Source: Solilutibacter silvestris (lineage in GTDB: Bacteria; Pseudomonadota; Gammaproteobacteria; Xanthomonadales; Xanthomonadaceae). Taken from it: a DNA stretch of 64,000 nt. Numbering within the stretch: position 1 is the stretch's first letter; each line of letters starts with the position of its first letter. Positions 28,240-36,957 of this stretch are shown here, one piece after another. Below the pieces are notes generated by a model that was given only the letters and a program-made list of their open reading frames with translations, searched no databases and was not told where the DNA came from. A program made the position numbers and the translations under genes. The stretch lies in assembly GCF_002895945.1 (NCBI RefSeq), contig NZ_NPZB01000001.1, forward strand, positions 201,501-265,500, read 5' to 3'.

Positions 28240-30570
28240 TCACTTCACCGGCGCGACAAGGTAATCCTTCGGCGGCTCTGCGCCCAGCAGATTCTTCACG
28301 AAGAAGTCCCAACGACGACGCATCACGTAGTAGCTGTCTGCACCATAGCCATGGCGTGCGTGCGGCAGCAACAACAGATCGAAATCCTTGTTCGCCTTCA
28401 TCAACGCATCGACCACCTGCAACGTCGACTGCGGCGGCACGTTGTCATCCATCAACCCGTGGACCAGCATCAGCCGGCCCTTCAGGTTCTTCGCGAACGC
28501 CGCGTTGTCCTGCCCGGTGTAATTGGTGGTGCCGTCGGCCTTCTTTTCCAGCAGACCGTGGTAACGCTCGGCCCAGTCGTCTTCATAGGTCAGGTTGTCG
28601 TGGTTGCCGCTTTCGGCCCAACCGGCCTTGTACACGTCCGGATAGTGGAACATCGCACCCGCGGTGGCGTTGCCGCCGCCGGAATGGCCCCAGATGCCGG
28701 CGCGGGTGGCATCGATCCACGGATACTTCGCCGCGAGCTGCTTCAACGCACCGACCTGGTCGGGCAACGTGTTGTCGGCCATGTTGCCGTAGTAGGCATC
28801 CTGGAAGGCCTTGCTGCGCAGCGGCGTGCCCATGCCGTCGATCGCGATGACGATGAAGCCGAGTTCGGCCAGCGCCTGGTTGTCGCCCTGCGCGGGCGAG
28901 AAGCTACGCGAACGGATCGAACCAACTTGTGGGCCCGGATAGATGTAAGTGACGATCGGGTACTTCTTGTTCGGATCGAAATTCGACGGCTTGAACATCT
29001 GGCCGTACAGATCGGTCTTGCCATCACGGGCCTTGACCGTGAACGATTCCGGCGCTACCCAGCCCGCCGCCTTGAGGCGGGCAAGATCGGCGCGCGCAAG
29101 TTCGCTCACCTGCCTGCCGTTGCCATCGCGCAGCACGGCGACCGGCGCTGTGGAAATGGTCGAATACACATCGACGAAATACTTGTCGTCGGCGGATGGC
29201 GTGATCGTGTGATTGGCGTTTTCCGGCGTGAGCAGGGTCACGTCACCGCCATCCATGCCGACCTTGTAGTAGCTCACGAAATACGGATCGCGTCCGGCTT
29301 CGCGACCGACGCCGCGCAACCAGAGGGTGCGCGAGGCCGGATCGATATTGGCGATCTGGGTGACATTCCAGTCACCACTGGTGATCTGGCGCTTGAGCTT
29401 GCCGGTGGCGAGATCATGCAGGTAGAGATGGCCCCAGTTCGATTTCTGGCTGAACCAGATGAACTCGTTGCTTTCCGGCAGGTAACGCCAGTTGACCGAC
29501 GCCAGTGCCGGCGCGCTCTGGTACTGCGTCGCCACGGTTTCCGTGTAGACATCGCGCACCTTGCCGGTGGCGGCATCGGCCACGCGCAATGTGGCGGACT
29601 TGTGGCCGCGATCGGTGCTGATGAAGGCCAGCGTCTTGCCGTCCTTCGCCCACTGCACGTCTTCCCAACCACCATCGCAGACGACGTCATCGGCGCATGT
29701 GGAACGATGCTGGTCCGGCGGCATCTGCAGGCGGACCGTCTTCGGTGTCGCGCCAGCGAGATCGATGACGACGCGCTCGATCATCGTCACGTCCTTGTCG
29801 CCGGCGAATGGATATTTCCACTGCTGGGCCTTGGGTGCGCCGACGTTGGTATCGACCAGCGTCATCGTGCGGGTCTTGCGCTGGTCCTGCTGGAAGGTGG
29901 CGATCTTCTTCGAATCCGCCGACCACACCAGCACGGCATCATCGGTGTGCTTCCAGCCGGCGTTGTCGGTGGCATAACCGTAATCGGGCTTGCCGTCGAA
30001 CGTGAGCTGGGTTTCCTTGCCGCTGGCGACATCGCGCGACCAAAGGTTCCAGTCGCGGATGAAGGCTTCGCGCTTGCCATCGGGCGAGACGTTGCCGGGT
30101 TCGCTTCCGGACTTCGCCGCAGCCACCGGCGCGCAGCCCTTGTCATCGCAACGATAACTGCCGCCACGCACGTCAATTACCAAGGCCGCACCATCACGCT
30201 TGATACCCGAGACCGGCAGCATGTCGACCTTCACCGGTGCACCCTTGCCGGCGCGCGCCTGATTCATCGCATCGGCCAGCGCTTGCGCATTGAAGGCCGC
30301 CGCGGATTTGCCGGTGGCCGGGTCCAGCCGCAGGAAGCGCGTCTTGCCGCCCGCCGATTCGCGGTACACCACGCTGCCATCATCGAGCCAGCCAATGACA
30401 CCGACCATGCCATCCACCAGCGGGCCGGTGCGATCGCCGAGGGTTTTCACGGCACGGTCGTAATCGGCAGCGGTGAGCTGCACGGGCGGCTGTGCAGAAG
30501 GCACTTGCGCTTGGGTCATCGGGGCGACCAGGCAAAAGGCCAGCAAGGCCAGGCGGGAGTTGGCACGCAT
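28240..30570 (-). CDS. S9 family prolyl peptidase, dipeptidyl peptidase IV type
   Basis: 776 residues. Signal peptide at 1-21 (MTQA|Q), so periplasmic or secreted. An eight-blade DPP IV-type propeller (KSGSEPGNVSPDGKREAFIRDWNLW, GYATDNAGW, VWSADSKKIATFQQDQR) precedes the alpha/beta hydrolase domain. The catalytic triad is evident: Ser in GIWGHSGGG, Asp in HGLMDDNVPP, His in HARHGYG. It cleaves N-terminal X-Pro dipeptides in characterised relatives. Start MRANSRLAL is chosen for the signal peptide; an in-frame ATG 21 codons upstream would bury it. Confidence 0.93.
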   Translation of the reverse strand: MRANSRLALLAFCLVAPMTQAQVPSAQPPVQLTAADYDRAVKTLGDRTGPLVDGMVGVIGWLDDGSVVYRESAGGKTRFLRLDPATGKSAAAFNAQALADAMNQARAGKGAPVKVDMLPVSGIKRDGAALVIDVRGGSYRCDDKGCAPVAAAKSGSEPGNVSPDGKREAFIRDWNLWSRDVASGKETQLTFDGKPDYGYATDNAGWKHTDDAVLVWSADSKKIATFQQDQRKTRTMTLVDTNVGAPKAQQWKYPFAGDKDVTMIERVVIDLAGATPKTVRLQMPPDQHRSTCADDVVCDGGWEDVQWAKDGKTLAFISTDRGHKSATLRVADAATGKVRDVYTETVATQYQSAPALASVNWRYLPESNEFIWFSQKSNWGHLYLHDLATGKLKRQITSGDWNVTQIANIDPASRTLWLRGVGREAGRDPYFVSYYKVGMDGGDVTLLTPENANHTITPSADDKYFVDVYSTISTAPVAVLRDGNGRQVSELARADLARLKAAGWVAPESFTVKARDGKTDLYGQMFKPSNFDPNKKYPIVTYIYPGPQVGSIRSRSFSPAQGDNQALAELGFIVIAIDGMGTPLRSKAFQDAYYGNMADNTLPDQVGALKQLAAKYPWIDATRAGIWGHSGGGNATAGAMFHYPDVYKAGWAESGNHDNLTYEDDWAERYHGLLEKKADGTTNYTGQDNAAFAKNLKGRLMLVHGLMDDNVPPQSTLQVVDALMKANKDFDLLLLPHARHGYGADSYYVMRRRWDFFVKNLLGAEPPKDYLVAPVK

Positions 30571-30663
30571 CGGGATTCCGGGAAGCGAAGGTAACCGCTC
30601 GATGCTACTCGTCGCCGCGCCGCGCCGACACATGACTTACGACCTATACCGCCGGGTCCCCCA

Positions 30664-30690
30664 CAAAAAAAGCGGGCCGGAGCCCGCTTT
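30664..30690 (-). terminator. Rho-independent terminator
   Basis: Minus strand: stem AAAGCGGGC/GCCCGCTTT with a 4-nt loop (30669-30690), then a T-run (30670-30664). It ends the transcript of the small exported protein gene just upstream. Confidence 0.85.
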
Positions 30691-30693
30691 CGG

Positions 30694-31116
30694 TCACTTC
30701 GCCGACGGGGGTGGCGGTGCTTCTTCCAGCGTGCCAGTCGTGTAATGACCGCCCGCGCTTGCGCAGTCGACATCGCGGGCTGGCGACCATTTGATCGCGG
30801 TCCCCGTCGCGACAGGCCTCACAAGTCGCCACGGCCAGAACCCAAAATGTTGGGCGCCGTTATAGTGGATGACGGCGTCGGCACCGGCTGCCTTGGCATC
30901 CTTCACGAGCTCTGGAAGAATGTCATTGACGCTTCCATAGCTGCCCTTTCCGTAATCGAGTTCTTTCACGGTGGTGTAGGTGAATTCAGCCGGAGGCGTG
31001 CCCGTGAAAAGACAGATCCCGCTCTTGGGAGACTGTTGTTCAGGGGCGGCGGCCTGGGCATTGCACAGTTGCGATGCGCAGAAAAACACGATGACAGCGG
31101 TCAGCTTTTGACGCAT
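30694..31116 (-). CDS. Small exported protein of unknown function
   Basis: 140 residues. Signal peptide at 1-21 (hydrophobic VIVFFCASQLC, then NAQA). The mature part has a run LDYGKGSYGSVNDILPELV followed by AAGADAVIHY, faintly like the pattern of YbjQ/heavy-metal-binding-type small proteins, but I cannot claim membership. Four cysteines, two of them in the mature region. A Pro-rich tail ends the protein. Followed at once by a terminator. Function not recognised. Confidence 0.7.
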   Translation of the reverse strand: MRQKLTAVIVFFCASQLCNAQAAAPEQQSPKSGICLFTGTPPAEFTYTTVKELDYGKGSYGSVNDILPELVKDAKAAGADAVIHYNGAQHFGFWPWRLVRPVATGTAIKWSPARDVDCASAGGHYTTGTLEEAPPPPSAK

Positions 31117-31196
31117 GTTGGACTCCTGTATTTGTCCGTTGAATGTTGTTCTTGGGTCACGACCAAGCCTGCCAACAGGGCAATCTTCAACTTCAT
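31101..31196 (-). CDS. Possible 31-residue peptide upstream of the small exported protein
   Basis: MKLKIALLAGLVV followed by a short polar tail (31 residues). A good ribosome-binding site (GGGGGAAA, 5 bases before ATG) and a signal-sequence-like N-terminus argue that it is translated. Its end overlaps the start of the next gene by 16 bp. It may be a leader peptide or the remnant of a once longer exported protein; it has no recognisable homologue. Confidence 0.3.
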   Translation of the reverse strand: MKLKIALLAGLVVTQEQHSTDKYRSPTCVKS

Positions 31197-31357
31197 GAGT
31201 GTTTCCCCCAAAAAGATGGTCGCTCGCCTCCCCCCGGAGGCTGACAGGATCTTACCGCCGCATTGCCTCTGCCGAGCCGGCGATGAACAAAACCGTGACG
31301 CCAGTCGATCCGCACCGCAACATGAGCGGTTCAAGACGGTTTCATGGGGTGCCGGTC

Positions 31358-31363
31358 TATAAT
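31358..31363 (+). promoter_or_regulatory. -10 element of the pigment locus right-reading operon
   Basis: A perfect TATAAT, 55 bp before the ketosynthase ATG. No convincing -35 hexamer lies 16-18 bp upstream, which may mean that an activator is needed. Confidence 0.5.
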
Positions 31364-31417
31364 TTCCGACCATTCCCATCCAGCCGCTTCGTGACCCCAG
31401 CCCGTTCTGTCCAACGC

Positions 31418-32599
31418 ATGTCCCCGGTGGCGATCCGTGCCCATACCGCCACCACTGCGCTGGGACGCGGTCGCCGGGCCCAGGCCGATGCCCTCCGCGA
31501 AGGACGCAGCGGTCTGCGCCAGAACGACTTCAGCCACGCGCCACTGGCTTGCTGGATCGGACGCGTCGATGGCCTGGAGGACGAAACCCTGCCCGATTCG
31601 TTGGCCGGCTGGGACTGCCGCAACAACCGCCTTGCCTGGATTAGCCTGCAGCAGGACGGCGTGCCGGAAGCGTTGCGCGCGATGACCGACAAATACGGCG
31701 CCGAACGGGTGGCGCTGGTGGTTGGCACTTCGACGTCGAGCATCGGCGCCAGCGAGGAAGCCTACGAACGATTGGTCGATGGCGCCTTTCCGCCCGACCT
31801 CGCCCGCCCAATCATCCATACCCCGCATTCGCTCGGCGATTTCCTCCAGCACGCCACCGGCTTGCGCGGCCCCTGCGTCACCGTGGCGACGGCGTGTTCG
31901 TCCAGCGCCAAGGTATTCGCGCAGGCGGCGCGCCTGATTCAGTCCGGGATGGTCGATGCGGCGCTGGTCGGCGGCGTCGATACCTTGTGCGGCAGTGTGC
32001 TGTTCGGCTTCAACTCGCTGGGGCTGGTGTCGGCGCGGCCGTGCCGTCCGTTCGCGCAGGATCGCGATGGCATCTCGCTGGGCGAGGCCGGCGGCTTCGC
32101 GGTGCTGGAACGTGTTGGTGATGATGAAAGCGGCGGATTGCGCCTGCTCGGCTACGGCGAATCCAGCGATGCCCACCATATGTCGACGCCACATCCCGAA
32201 GGGCTGGGTGCGCAACTGGCAATGCACGATGCACTGGCGCGCGCCGGACTCGCTGCCGCCGCCATCGATCATCTCAACCTGCACGGCACCGCGACACCGG
32301 CGAATGATCGCGTCGAAGCGCTCGCGGTGTCGGCGCTGTTCCCGGAGTCGTTGCATGCCGCGAGCACGAAAGGATTCACCGGGCACACGCTGGGCGCGGC
32401 CGGCATCGTCGAATCGGTGTTCGCGTTGATCGCGCTTCAAGACGGCATCCTGCCGGCGACGCTCGGCAGCACCACACCCGATCCCGCCTGCGGCCCCCAG
32501 ATCCGCTTCGCCACCGAATCGCGCCCGATCCGCCACGCCATGAACAATTCCTTCGGCTTCGGCGGCAACAACTGTTCGCTGGTGTTCGGTCGCGCATGA
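31418..32599 (+). CDS. Beta-ketoacyl-ACP synthase of the aryl polyene pathway
   Basis: 393 residues. Thiolase-fold ketosynthase that condenses malonyl units onto the growing polyene on ACP. Catalytic Cys 160 in VATACSSSA, His 289 in NLHGTATPAND, Lys 318 and His 323 in STKGFTGHTLGAAG. The C-terminal NNSFGFGGNNCSLVF is complete. Start MSPVAIRAHTAT fits the family N-terminus; a GTG at 31391 is possible. The stop overlaps the next gene (ATGA). First gene of a four-gene right-reading block. Confidence 0.93.
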   Translation: MSPVAIRAHTATTALGRGRRAQADALREGRSGLRQNDFSHAPLACWIGRVDGLEDETLPDSLAGWDCRNNRLAWISLQQDGVPEALRAMTDKYGAERVALVVGTSTSSIGASEEAYERLVDGAFPPDLARPIIHTPHSLGDFLQHATGLRGPCVTVATACSSSAKVFAQAARLIQSGMVDAALVGGVDTLCGSVLFGFNSLGLVSARPCRPFAQDRDGISLGEAGGFAVLERVGDDESGGLRLLGYGESSDAHHMSTPHPEGLGAQLAMHDALARAGLAAAAIDHLNLHGTATPANDRVEALAVSALFPESLHAASTKGFTGHTLGAAGIVESVFALIALQDGILPATLGSTTPDPACGPQIRFATESRPIRHAMNNSFGFGGNNCSLVFGRA

Positions 32600-33396
32600 G
32601 TCCGCTCACCGCCACCATCGAAGGCATCGGTTTCTGGACGCGCGGGATTCCCGACTGGGCCGCCGCGCAACGATTCGTCGCCACCGGCGAATTGCCCGCC
32701 GATGCGCCATCGAAGCCATCGCCACGATTGCTGCCCGCCAACGAACGCCGGCGCGCGCCGGAATCGGTTGCGGTGGCGCTGGAAGTCGCGCAAGCGGCGT
32801 GCAGCGATGCCGGACGCGATCCGCGGACGCTGCCATCGATTTTCGTCAGCACCGACGGCGATCTGCCGATTACCGACACCATCTGTGCGACATTGCGCGA
32901 TGCCCCGGATGCGCTGTCGCCGACGAAATTTCACAACTCCGTGCACAACGCTGCCGCCGGTTACTGGACCATCGGCCAGGGTTGCATGGCGCCGTCGACC
33001 GCGCTCAGCGCGTTTTCCCACACCTTCGCGCAAGGCCTGCTGGAAGCACTGGTCAACATCGCCTGCGGCGAATCGGCGGCTCCAGGGCAGGCAATACTGC
33101 TGGCCGCCTACGACACCGGCGCGACCGGGCCACTGGCGTCGGTCTCGACCGGAACCGGATTGCTCGGCGGTGGGCTGGTGCTGTCGGCCGGCGGCAATCC
33201 CGGTCCGCAACTGTCCGTCACGCTGGTGGATGGCGAAGGCGATGCCAACGACGGCCCGCTTGCGCGCTACGCTGCGGGCAACCGGATGACGCCGATGCTG
33301 CCATTGTTCGACCTGCTCGCCACCGGCAACGATGGCGATGTACTGCTGGATGCCGGTGCCGGGCGCGCGTTGTGCCTGGAGATACGCCATGGATGA
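32596..33396 (+). CDS. Beta-ketoacyl synthase chain-length factor
   Basis: 266 residues. Short ketosynthase-like protein (chain-length factor type, PF13723-like) without the active-site Cys and without the second thiolase half. Conserved features are SIFVSTDGD, SPTKFHNSVHNAAAGYWTIG and the ACGESAAPGQAILLAAYD region. In aryl polyene systems it pairs with the neighbouring ketosynthase and sets polyene length. Starts inside the ketosynthase stop codon, so translationally coupled. Confidence 0.9.
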   Translation: MSPLTATIEGIGFWTRGIPDWAAAQRFVATGELPADAPSKPSPRLLPANERRRAPESVAVALEVAQAACSDAGRDPRTLPSIFVSTDGDLPITDTICATLRDAPDALSPTKFHNSVHNAAAGYWTIGQGCMAPSTALSAFSHTFAQGLLEALVNIACGESAAPGQAILLAAYDTGATGPLASVSTGTGLLGGGLVLSAGGNPGPQLSVTLVDGEGDANDGPLARYAAGNRMTPMLPLFDLLATGNDGDVLLDAGAGRALCLEIRHG

Positions 33397-34162
33397 GATG
33401 ACGATGCTTGATCGCCACAATGTCGCGGTGGTGATCCCCGCGTTGAACGAACGCCTGCGCATCCGCGAAGTGGTGAGCGAAGCGTTGCAACACATCGACC
33501 ACGTGATCGTGGTCGACGACGGCTCCGATGACGGCACCTCCGATTGCGTGCGCGATCTCGCGGTCACCCTGCTCCGCCACGAACAGCGCATGGGCAAGGG
33601 CCAGTCGTTGCGCGACGGCTTCGCCGAAGCGACGCGGATGGGCGTGCTGGCGGTGGCGACGATGGACGGCGACGGCCAGCACAAGGCGTCCGACCTGCCG
33701 CGGATGATCGCCGCCGCCAACCGTCATCCCGGCGCGCTGGTGATCGGTGCGCGCATGAAGAAGCGTGCCTCGCAACCGTGGTATCGCCGCCTCGGCAACG
33801 ACTTCGGCGACTGGGGCATCAGCTGGGGGTGCGGCTATCGCGTAGTCGATACCCAGAGCGGCCAGCGCCTGTATCCGCGCGCGGTGTTCACTTTGCCCGA
33901 CGTGCCCGGCGAAGGTTTCGTGTTCGAAGCGCAAATGCTGATGTCGGCATCGCGCGAGGCCGGCGCCGGCGTGGTCGCGGTGCCGGTGGAGGCGCGTTAT
34001 GCCAGCGCCGAGCAGGAATTCCGCAAGAGTCATTTCCGCCTGTTCCGCGATCTCTACAACATCACCTCGCACGTGGTGAAGCAGATCGTCGGGCGTGGCG
34101 ACATGCTGCGCGAATATGCGCGGACGCGCGCCCGGCCCCCGGTGATCGACGCCGACGCATGA
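33389..34162 (+). CDS. Family 2 glycosyltransferase in the pigment locus
   Basis: 257 residues. GT-A fold: VAVVIPALNERLRI (about 11-24), VVDDGSDDGT, and the metal-binding DGDGQH near 93-98. No membrane helix, so a cytoplasmic enzyme. Its acceptor is unknown; glycosylation of the polyene or of its lipid anchor is an inference from position. Begins 8 bp before the stop of the chain-length factor gene, with GGAG 7 bases upstream, and ends overlapping the flavoprotein gene (ATGA). Confidence 0.9.
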   Translation: MDEMTMLDRHNVAVVIPALNERLRIREVVSEALQHIDHVIVVDDGSDDGTSDCVRDLAVTLLRHEQRMGKGQSLRDGFAEATRMGVLAVATMDGDGQHKASDLPRMIAAANRHPGALVIGARMKKRASQPWYRRLGNDFGDWGISWGCGYRVVDTQSGQRLYPRAVFTLPDVPGEGFVFEAQMLMSASREAGAGVVAVPVEARYASAEQEFRKSHFRLFRDLYNITSHVVKQIVGRGDMLREYARTRARPPVIDADA

Positions 34163-35772
34163 ACACCAAGGTCGACGTCGTCATCCTCGGTGGCGGCTTG
34201 GCCGGGCTTTCGTTGTCGATCCAGCTCAAGCGCATGGATCCGGCGCTGCATGTCACGGTGATCGAACGGCAACGCCACCCCGTGCGCGAAGCGGCGTTCA
34301 AGGTCGGCGAATCGACGGTGGAAATCGCCGCCCATTATTTCGGCCATGTCCTCGGCCTGCGCGAACACCTCGAAGGCGAACAGATCCGCAAGTTCGGCTT
34401 CCGCTTCTTCTTTTCCGATGGCGTGGAAGCGATCGATCGCTGCACGGAACTCGGTGTCAGCAAGCTGTTGCCGATGGTGTCGTGGCAACTCGATCGCGGC
34501 CGCTTCGAGAATTTCCTCGGCGAGCGTGCGCGCGAACTCGGCGTGGTGTTCCTCGACGATGCCACGGTGAAGCATGTCGTCCCCGGCGGCGATGGCAACC
34601 TGCACGTCGTCGATTTCGAACACGAAGGCGATCTCGTGCAGCTGGAAGCGCGCTGGCTGGTCGACGCCTCGGGGCGCGCCAGCCTGCTCAAGCGCAAGTT
34701 CGATCTTGTCGCAGACAACCCGCATGACGTCAACGCTGCTTGGTGGCGCGTCGATGGCATCGTCGACCCCAACCAATGGTCGAACGATGGCGACTGGCTG
34801 TCGCGCTGCACGCCGCCCCATCGCTGGCGTTCCACCAACCATCTGTGCGGACGCGGCTATTGGGCGTGGATGATCCCGCTCGCTTCCGGCGCGCACTCCA
34901 TCGGCATCGTCGCCGACGGCGCGTTGCATCCGCTGGAGCAGATGAAAACCCACGCGCTGGCGACGGATTGGTTGCGCGAACACCAGCCGGCGCTGGCGAC
35001 ACTGCTCGACGATCCGCGCCACGCCGTGCAGGACTTCCGCTTCCTGCGCCATTTCTCCCACGGCTGCAGGCAGGTGTTCTCGGGCGATCGCTGGGCGATC
35101 ACCGGCGAAGCCGGATTGTTCCTCGATCCGTTCTATTCGCCCGGCAGCGACTTCATCGCCATCGGCAACACCTATATCTGCGACCTGATCCAGCGCGATC
35201 GCGCCGGCACGCCATTCGCGCCGTACGCCGCGATCTACCAGCAGTTGATCGACTCCTTCTTCGACAACACCATGACGCTGTATCGCGACCAGTACGCGCT
35301 GTTCGGCGATGCCCGGGTGATGCCGCTCAAGGTGATCTGGGACTACACCTATTACTGGTCGGTGCTGGCGCCGCTGTTCACGGGCAGCCGCATGACCGAT
35401 GTCGCCATGCTCGGTCGGCTGCGGCCGGTGTTCGAGCGCGCGACGCGACTCAACATCGCCGTGCAGGCCTTGTTGCGCGAATGGGGCGAGCGCAACGGCG
35501 CGGCGTCACCGCCGCAAGACGGCCGCGTGCTCGATCAGTACCTGATCCCGTGGTTCCATGAACTCAATCGCGCATTGACCGACCCGCCGCAGGACGATGT
35601 CAGCTTCCATGCGCGCATCGCCGCGAATGTCGTGCTGATGGATCGCCTCGCCGCGCAACTGCTCGGCGAGGCGCGGCGCGATCATCCGCAGATCGAAGAC
35701 TTCGGATTGACCGCGATGCTGGCGGATGTCATGCCCGGCGAACCATTGCTGCAGGCGCCATGGGTGGAGTGA
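34159..35772 (+). CDS. Flavin-dependent halogenase-like protein 1
   Basis: 537 residues. FAD-binding GGGLAG (11-16), GEST (50-53), and all three signatures of flavin-dependent halogenases: Lys 78 in RKFGFRF, W-x-W-x-I-P as WAWMIP (235-240), and F-x-D-P-x-x-S-x-G at 321-329. An unusually long helical C-terminal region (about 330-537) follows. Xanthomonadins are brominated aryl polyenes, so ring or chain bromination is a plausible job; a desaturase/oxidase role cannot be excluded. Overlaps the glycosyltransferase stop. Confidence 0.8.
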   Translation: MNTKVDVVILGGGLAGLSLSIQLKRMDPALHVTVIERQRHPVREAAFKVGESTVEIAAHYFGHVLGLREHLEGEQIRKFGFRFFFSDGVEAIDRCTELGVSKLLPMVSWQLDRGRFENFLGERARELGVVFLDDATVKHVVPGGDGNLHVVDFEHEGDLVQLEARWLVDASGRASLLKRKFDLVADNPHDVNAAWWRVDGIVDPNQWSNDGDWLSRCTPPHRWRSTNHLCGRGYWAWMIPLASGAHSIGIVADGALHPLEQMKTHALATDWLREHQPALATLLDDPRHAVQDFRFLRHFSHGCRQVFSGDRWAITGEAGLFLDPFYSPGSDFIAIGNTYICDLIQRDRAGTPFAPYAAIYQQLIDSFFDNTMTLYRDQYALFGDARVMPLKVIWDYTYYWSVLAPLFTGSRMTDVAMLGRLRPVFERATRLNIAVQALLREWGERNGAASPPQDGRVLDQYLIPWFHELNRALTDPPQDDVSFHARIAANVVLMDRLAAQLLGEARRDHPQIEDFGLTAMLADVMPGEPLLQAPWVE

Positions 35773-35783
35773 TGCGGACTTCG

Positions 35784-36518
35784 TCAGCCCATCCCGCCAT
35801 TGACGCCAATCACCTGGCCATTGATGTAACCGGCGGCATCACTGCACAGGAACGCGACCAGCGCGGCGACGTCTTCGGGTGATCCGGCGCGTCCGGCCGG
35901 CACCATCGGCTTGAGTTGATCGGCTGGAAACAATTCGTCAGTCATGCGCCCGGCGATCACTCCCGGCGCGACGGCATTGGCGGTGATGCCGCGACTCGCC
36001 ATCTCCCGCGCCAGCGATTTCACCGCGCCATGCAGGCCGGCTTTTGCCGCGGCGTAGTTGGTTTGCCCACGGTTGCCGAGCACGCCGGCAACCGAGGAAA
36101 TGCAGACGACGCGGCCCCAGCGCGTGCGCGCCATCGGCAGCAACAACGGTTGGGTGACGTTGAAGAATCCGTTGAGCGAGACATCGACCACGCGCGACCA
36201 CTGCGCCTGCGACATGCCGGCCATCGGGGCGTCATCGTGGATGCCGGCGTTGTTGACGATGATCTGGATCGTGCCATCCGCAAGCAAGGCTTCGATGGCG
36301 ACACGCGCGGCATCGGCATCGGTGATGTCGAAGGCGGTCGCTTCCGCGCTGCCACCGGCCGCGATGATTCCATCCACCAAGGCCAGCGCTTTCGCCACCG
36401 AGCTGTTGGCATGCACGATCACATGCAGTCCCTGCGCCGCCAACGCGCGGCAGATCGCGCCACCGATATCGCCACTGCCGCCGGTCACCAGCGCGCGCTT
36501 CATCGTTTCATTCTTCAT
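35784..36518 (-). CDS. 3-oxoacyl-ACP reductase (FabG-like) of the pigment locus
   Basis: 244-residue short-chain dehydrogenase. NADPH-binding TGGSGDIGGAI, NNAG, catalytic Ser (CISSVAG) and Tyr-x-x-x-Lys (YAAAK), and the C-terminal AGYINGQVIGVNGGMG. Reduces the beta-keto group after each condensation. Start at 36518 has GGGAG six bases upstream and overlaps the preceding stop by 11 bp; MKR at 36503 is an alternative. Converges on the halogenase-like gene with an 11-bp gap. Confidence 0.93.
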   Translation of the reverse strand: MKNETMKRALVTGGSGDIGGAICRALAAQGLHVIVHANSSVAKALALVDGIIAAGGSAEATAFDITDADAARVAIEALLADGTIQIIVNNAGIHDDAPMAGMSQAQWSRVVDVSLNGFFNVTQPLLLPMARTRWGRVVCISSVAGVLGNRGQTNYAAAKAGLHGAVKSLAREMASRGITANAVAPGVIAGRMTDELFPADQLKPMVPAGRAGSPEDVAALVAFLCSDAAGYINGQVIGVNGGMG

Positions 36519-36957
36519 TCGTCGCTCCCAGCATCACCGCGGCACGTCCCTCGGCGATGACTTCACCCGCATGAAGGATACGGAATCCGTACTGCTGGCT
36601 GCTATCGCTGTCCATCAGCAACTTCGCCTCGCCGACCAGTTCACCATCGAGATCGTCGATGCGCGCGACATGCAGTTGCACGCCACGCAACGCAACCAGC
36701 ATCCCGGCCTTCACCGCGCCGCCACGTGCGCGCCCGAGCAGGCCGCCATGCACCGCCATCGCCTGCGCGCCGTATTCGCATAGGTGGATCGCCCTGAGCA
36801 TATCGTCGGAACGCAACGGATGATCGCCGGCGCGATGGCCATCGGTCGCGACGCGCACGTTGTGGTCATCGTGATCGAGCACGCGCTGCCACAGGCACAT
36901 CGCGCCCTGGTGCGGAATCAACAATTCGATCGCAACGGATTCGCGTTGCATGCTCAT
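36508..36957 (-). CDS. Hotdog 3-hydroxyacyl-ACP dehydratase, ApeP type
   Basis: 149 residues. The LIPHQGAMCLW motif near residue 13 and CEYGAQAMAVHGGLL near 61 are the conserved features of the ApeP-like hotdog dehydratases in aryl polyene clusters. With the other small hotdog protein it should dehydrate the 3-hydroxy intermediates to enoyl-ACP, giving a conjugated chain since no enoyl reductase is encoded. Starts in the stop of the exporter gene (ATGA). Confidence 0.88.
   Translation of the reverse strand: MSMQRESVAIELLIPHQGAMCLWQRVLDHDDHNVRVATDGHRAGDHPLRSDDMLRAIHLCEYGAQAMAVHGGLLGRARGGAVKAGMLVALRGVQLHVARIDDLDGELVGEAKLLMDSDSSQQYGFRILHAGEVIAEGRAAVMLGATNEE

Noticed and set aside
28067-28264. 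Possible short proteins in the gap before the DPP IV-type gene
   Set aside because: Frames are Arg/Ala-rich, lack ribosome-binding sites and overlap repeats; no support as genes.
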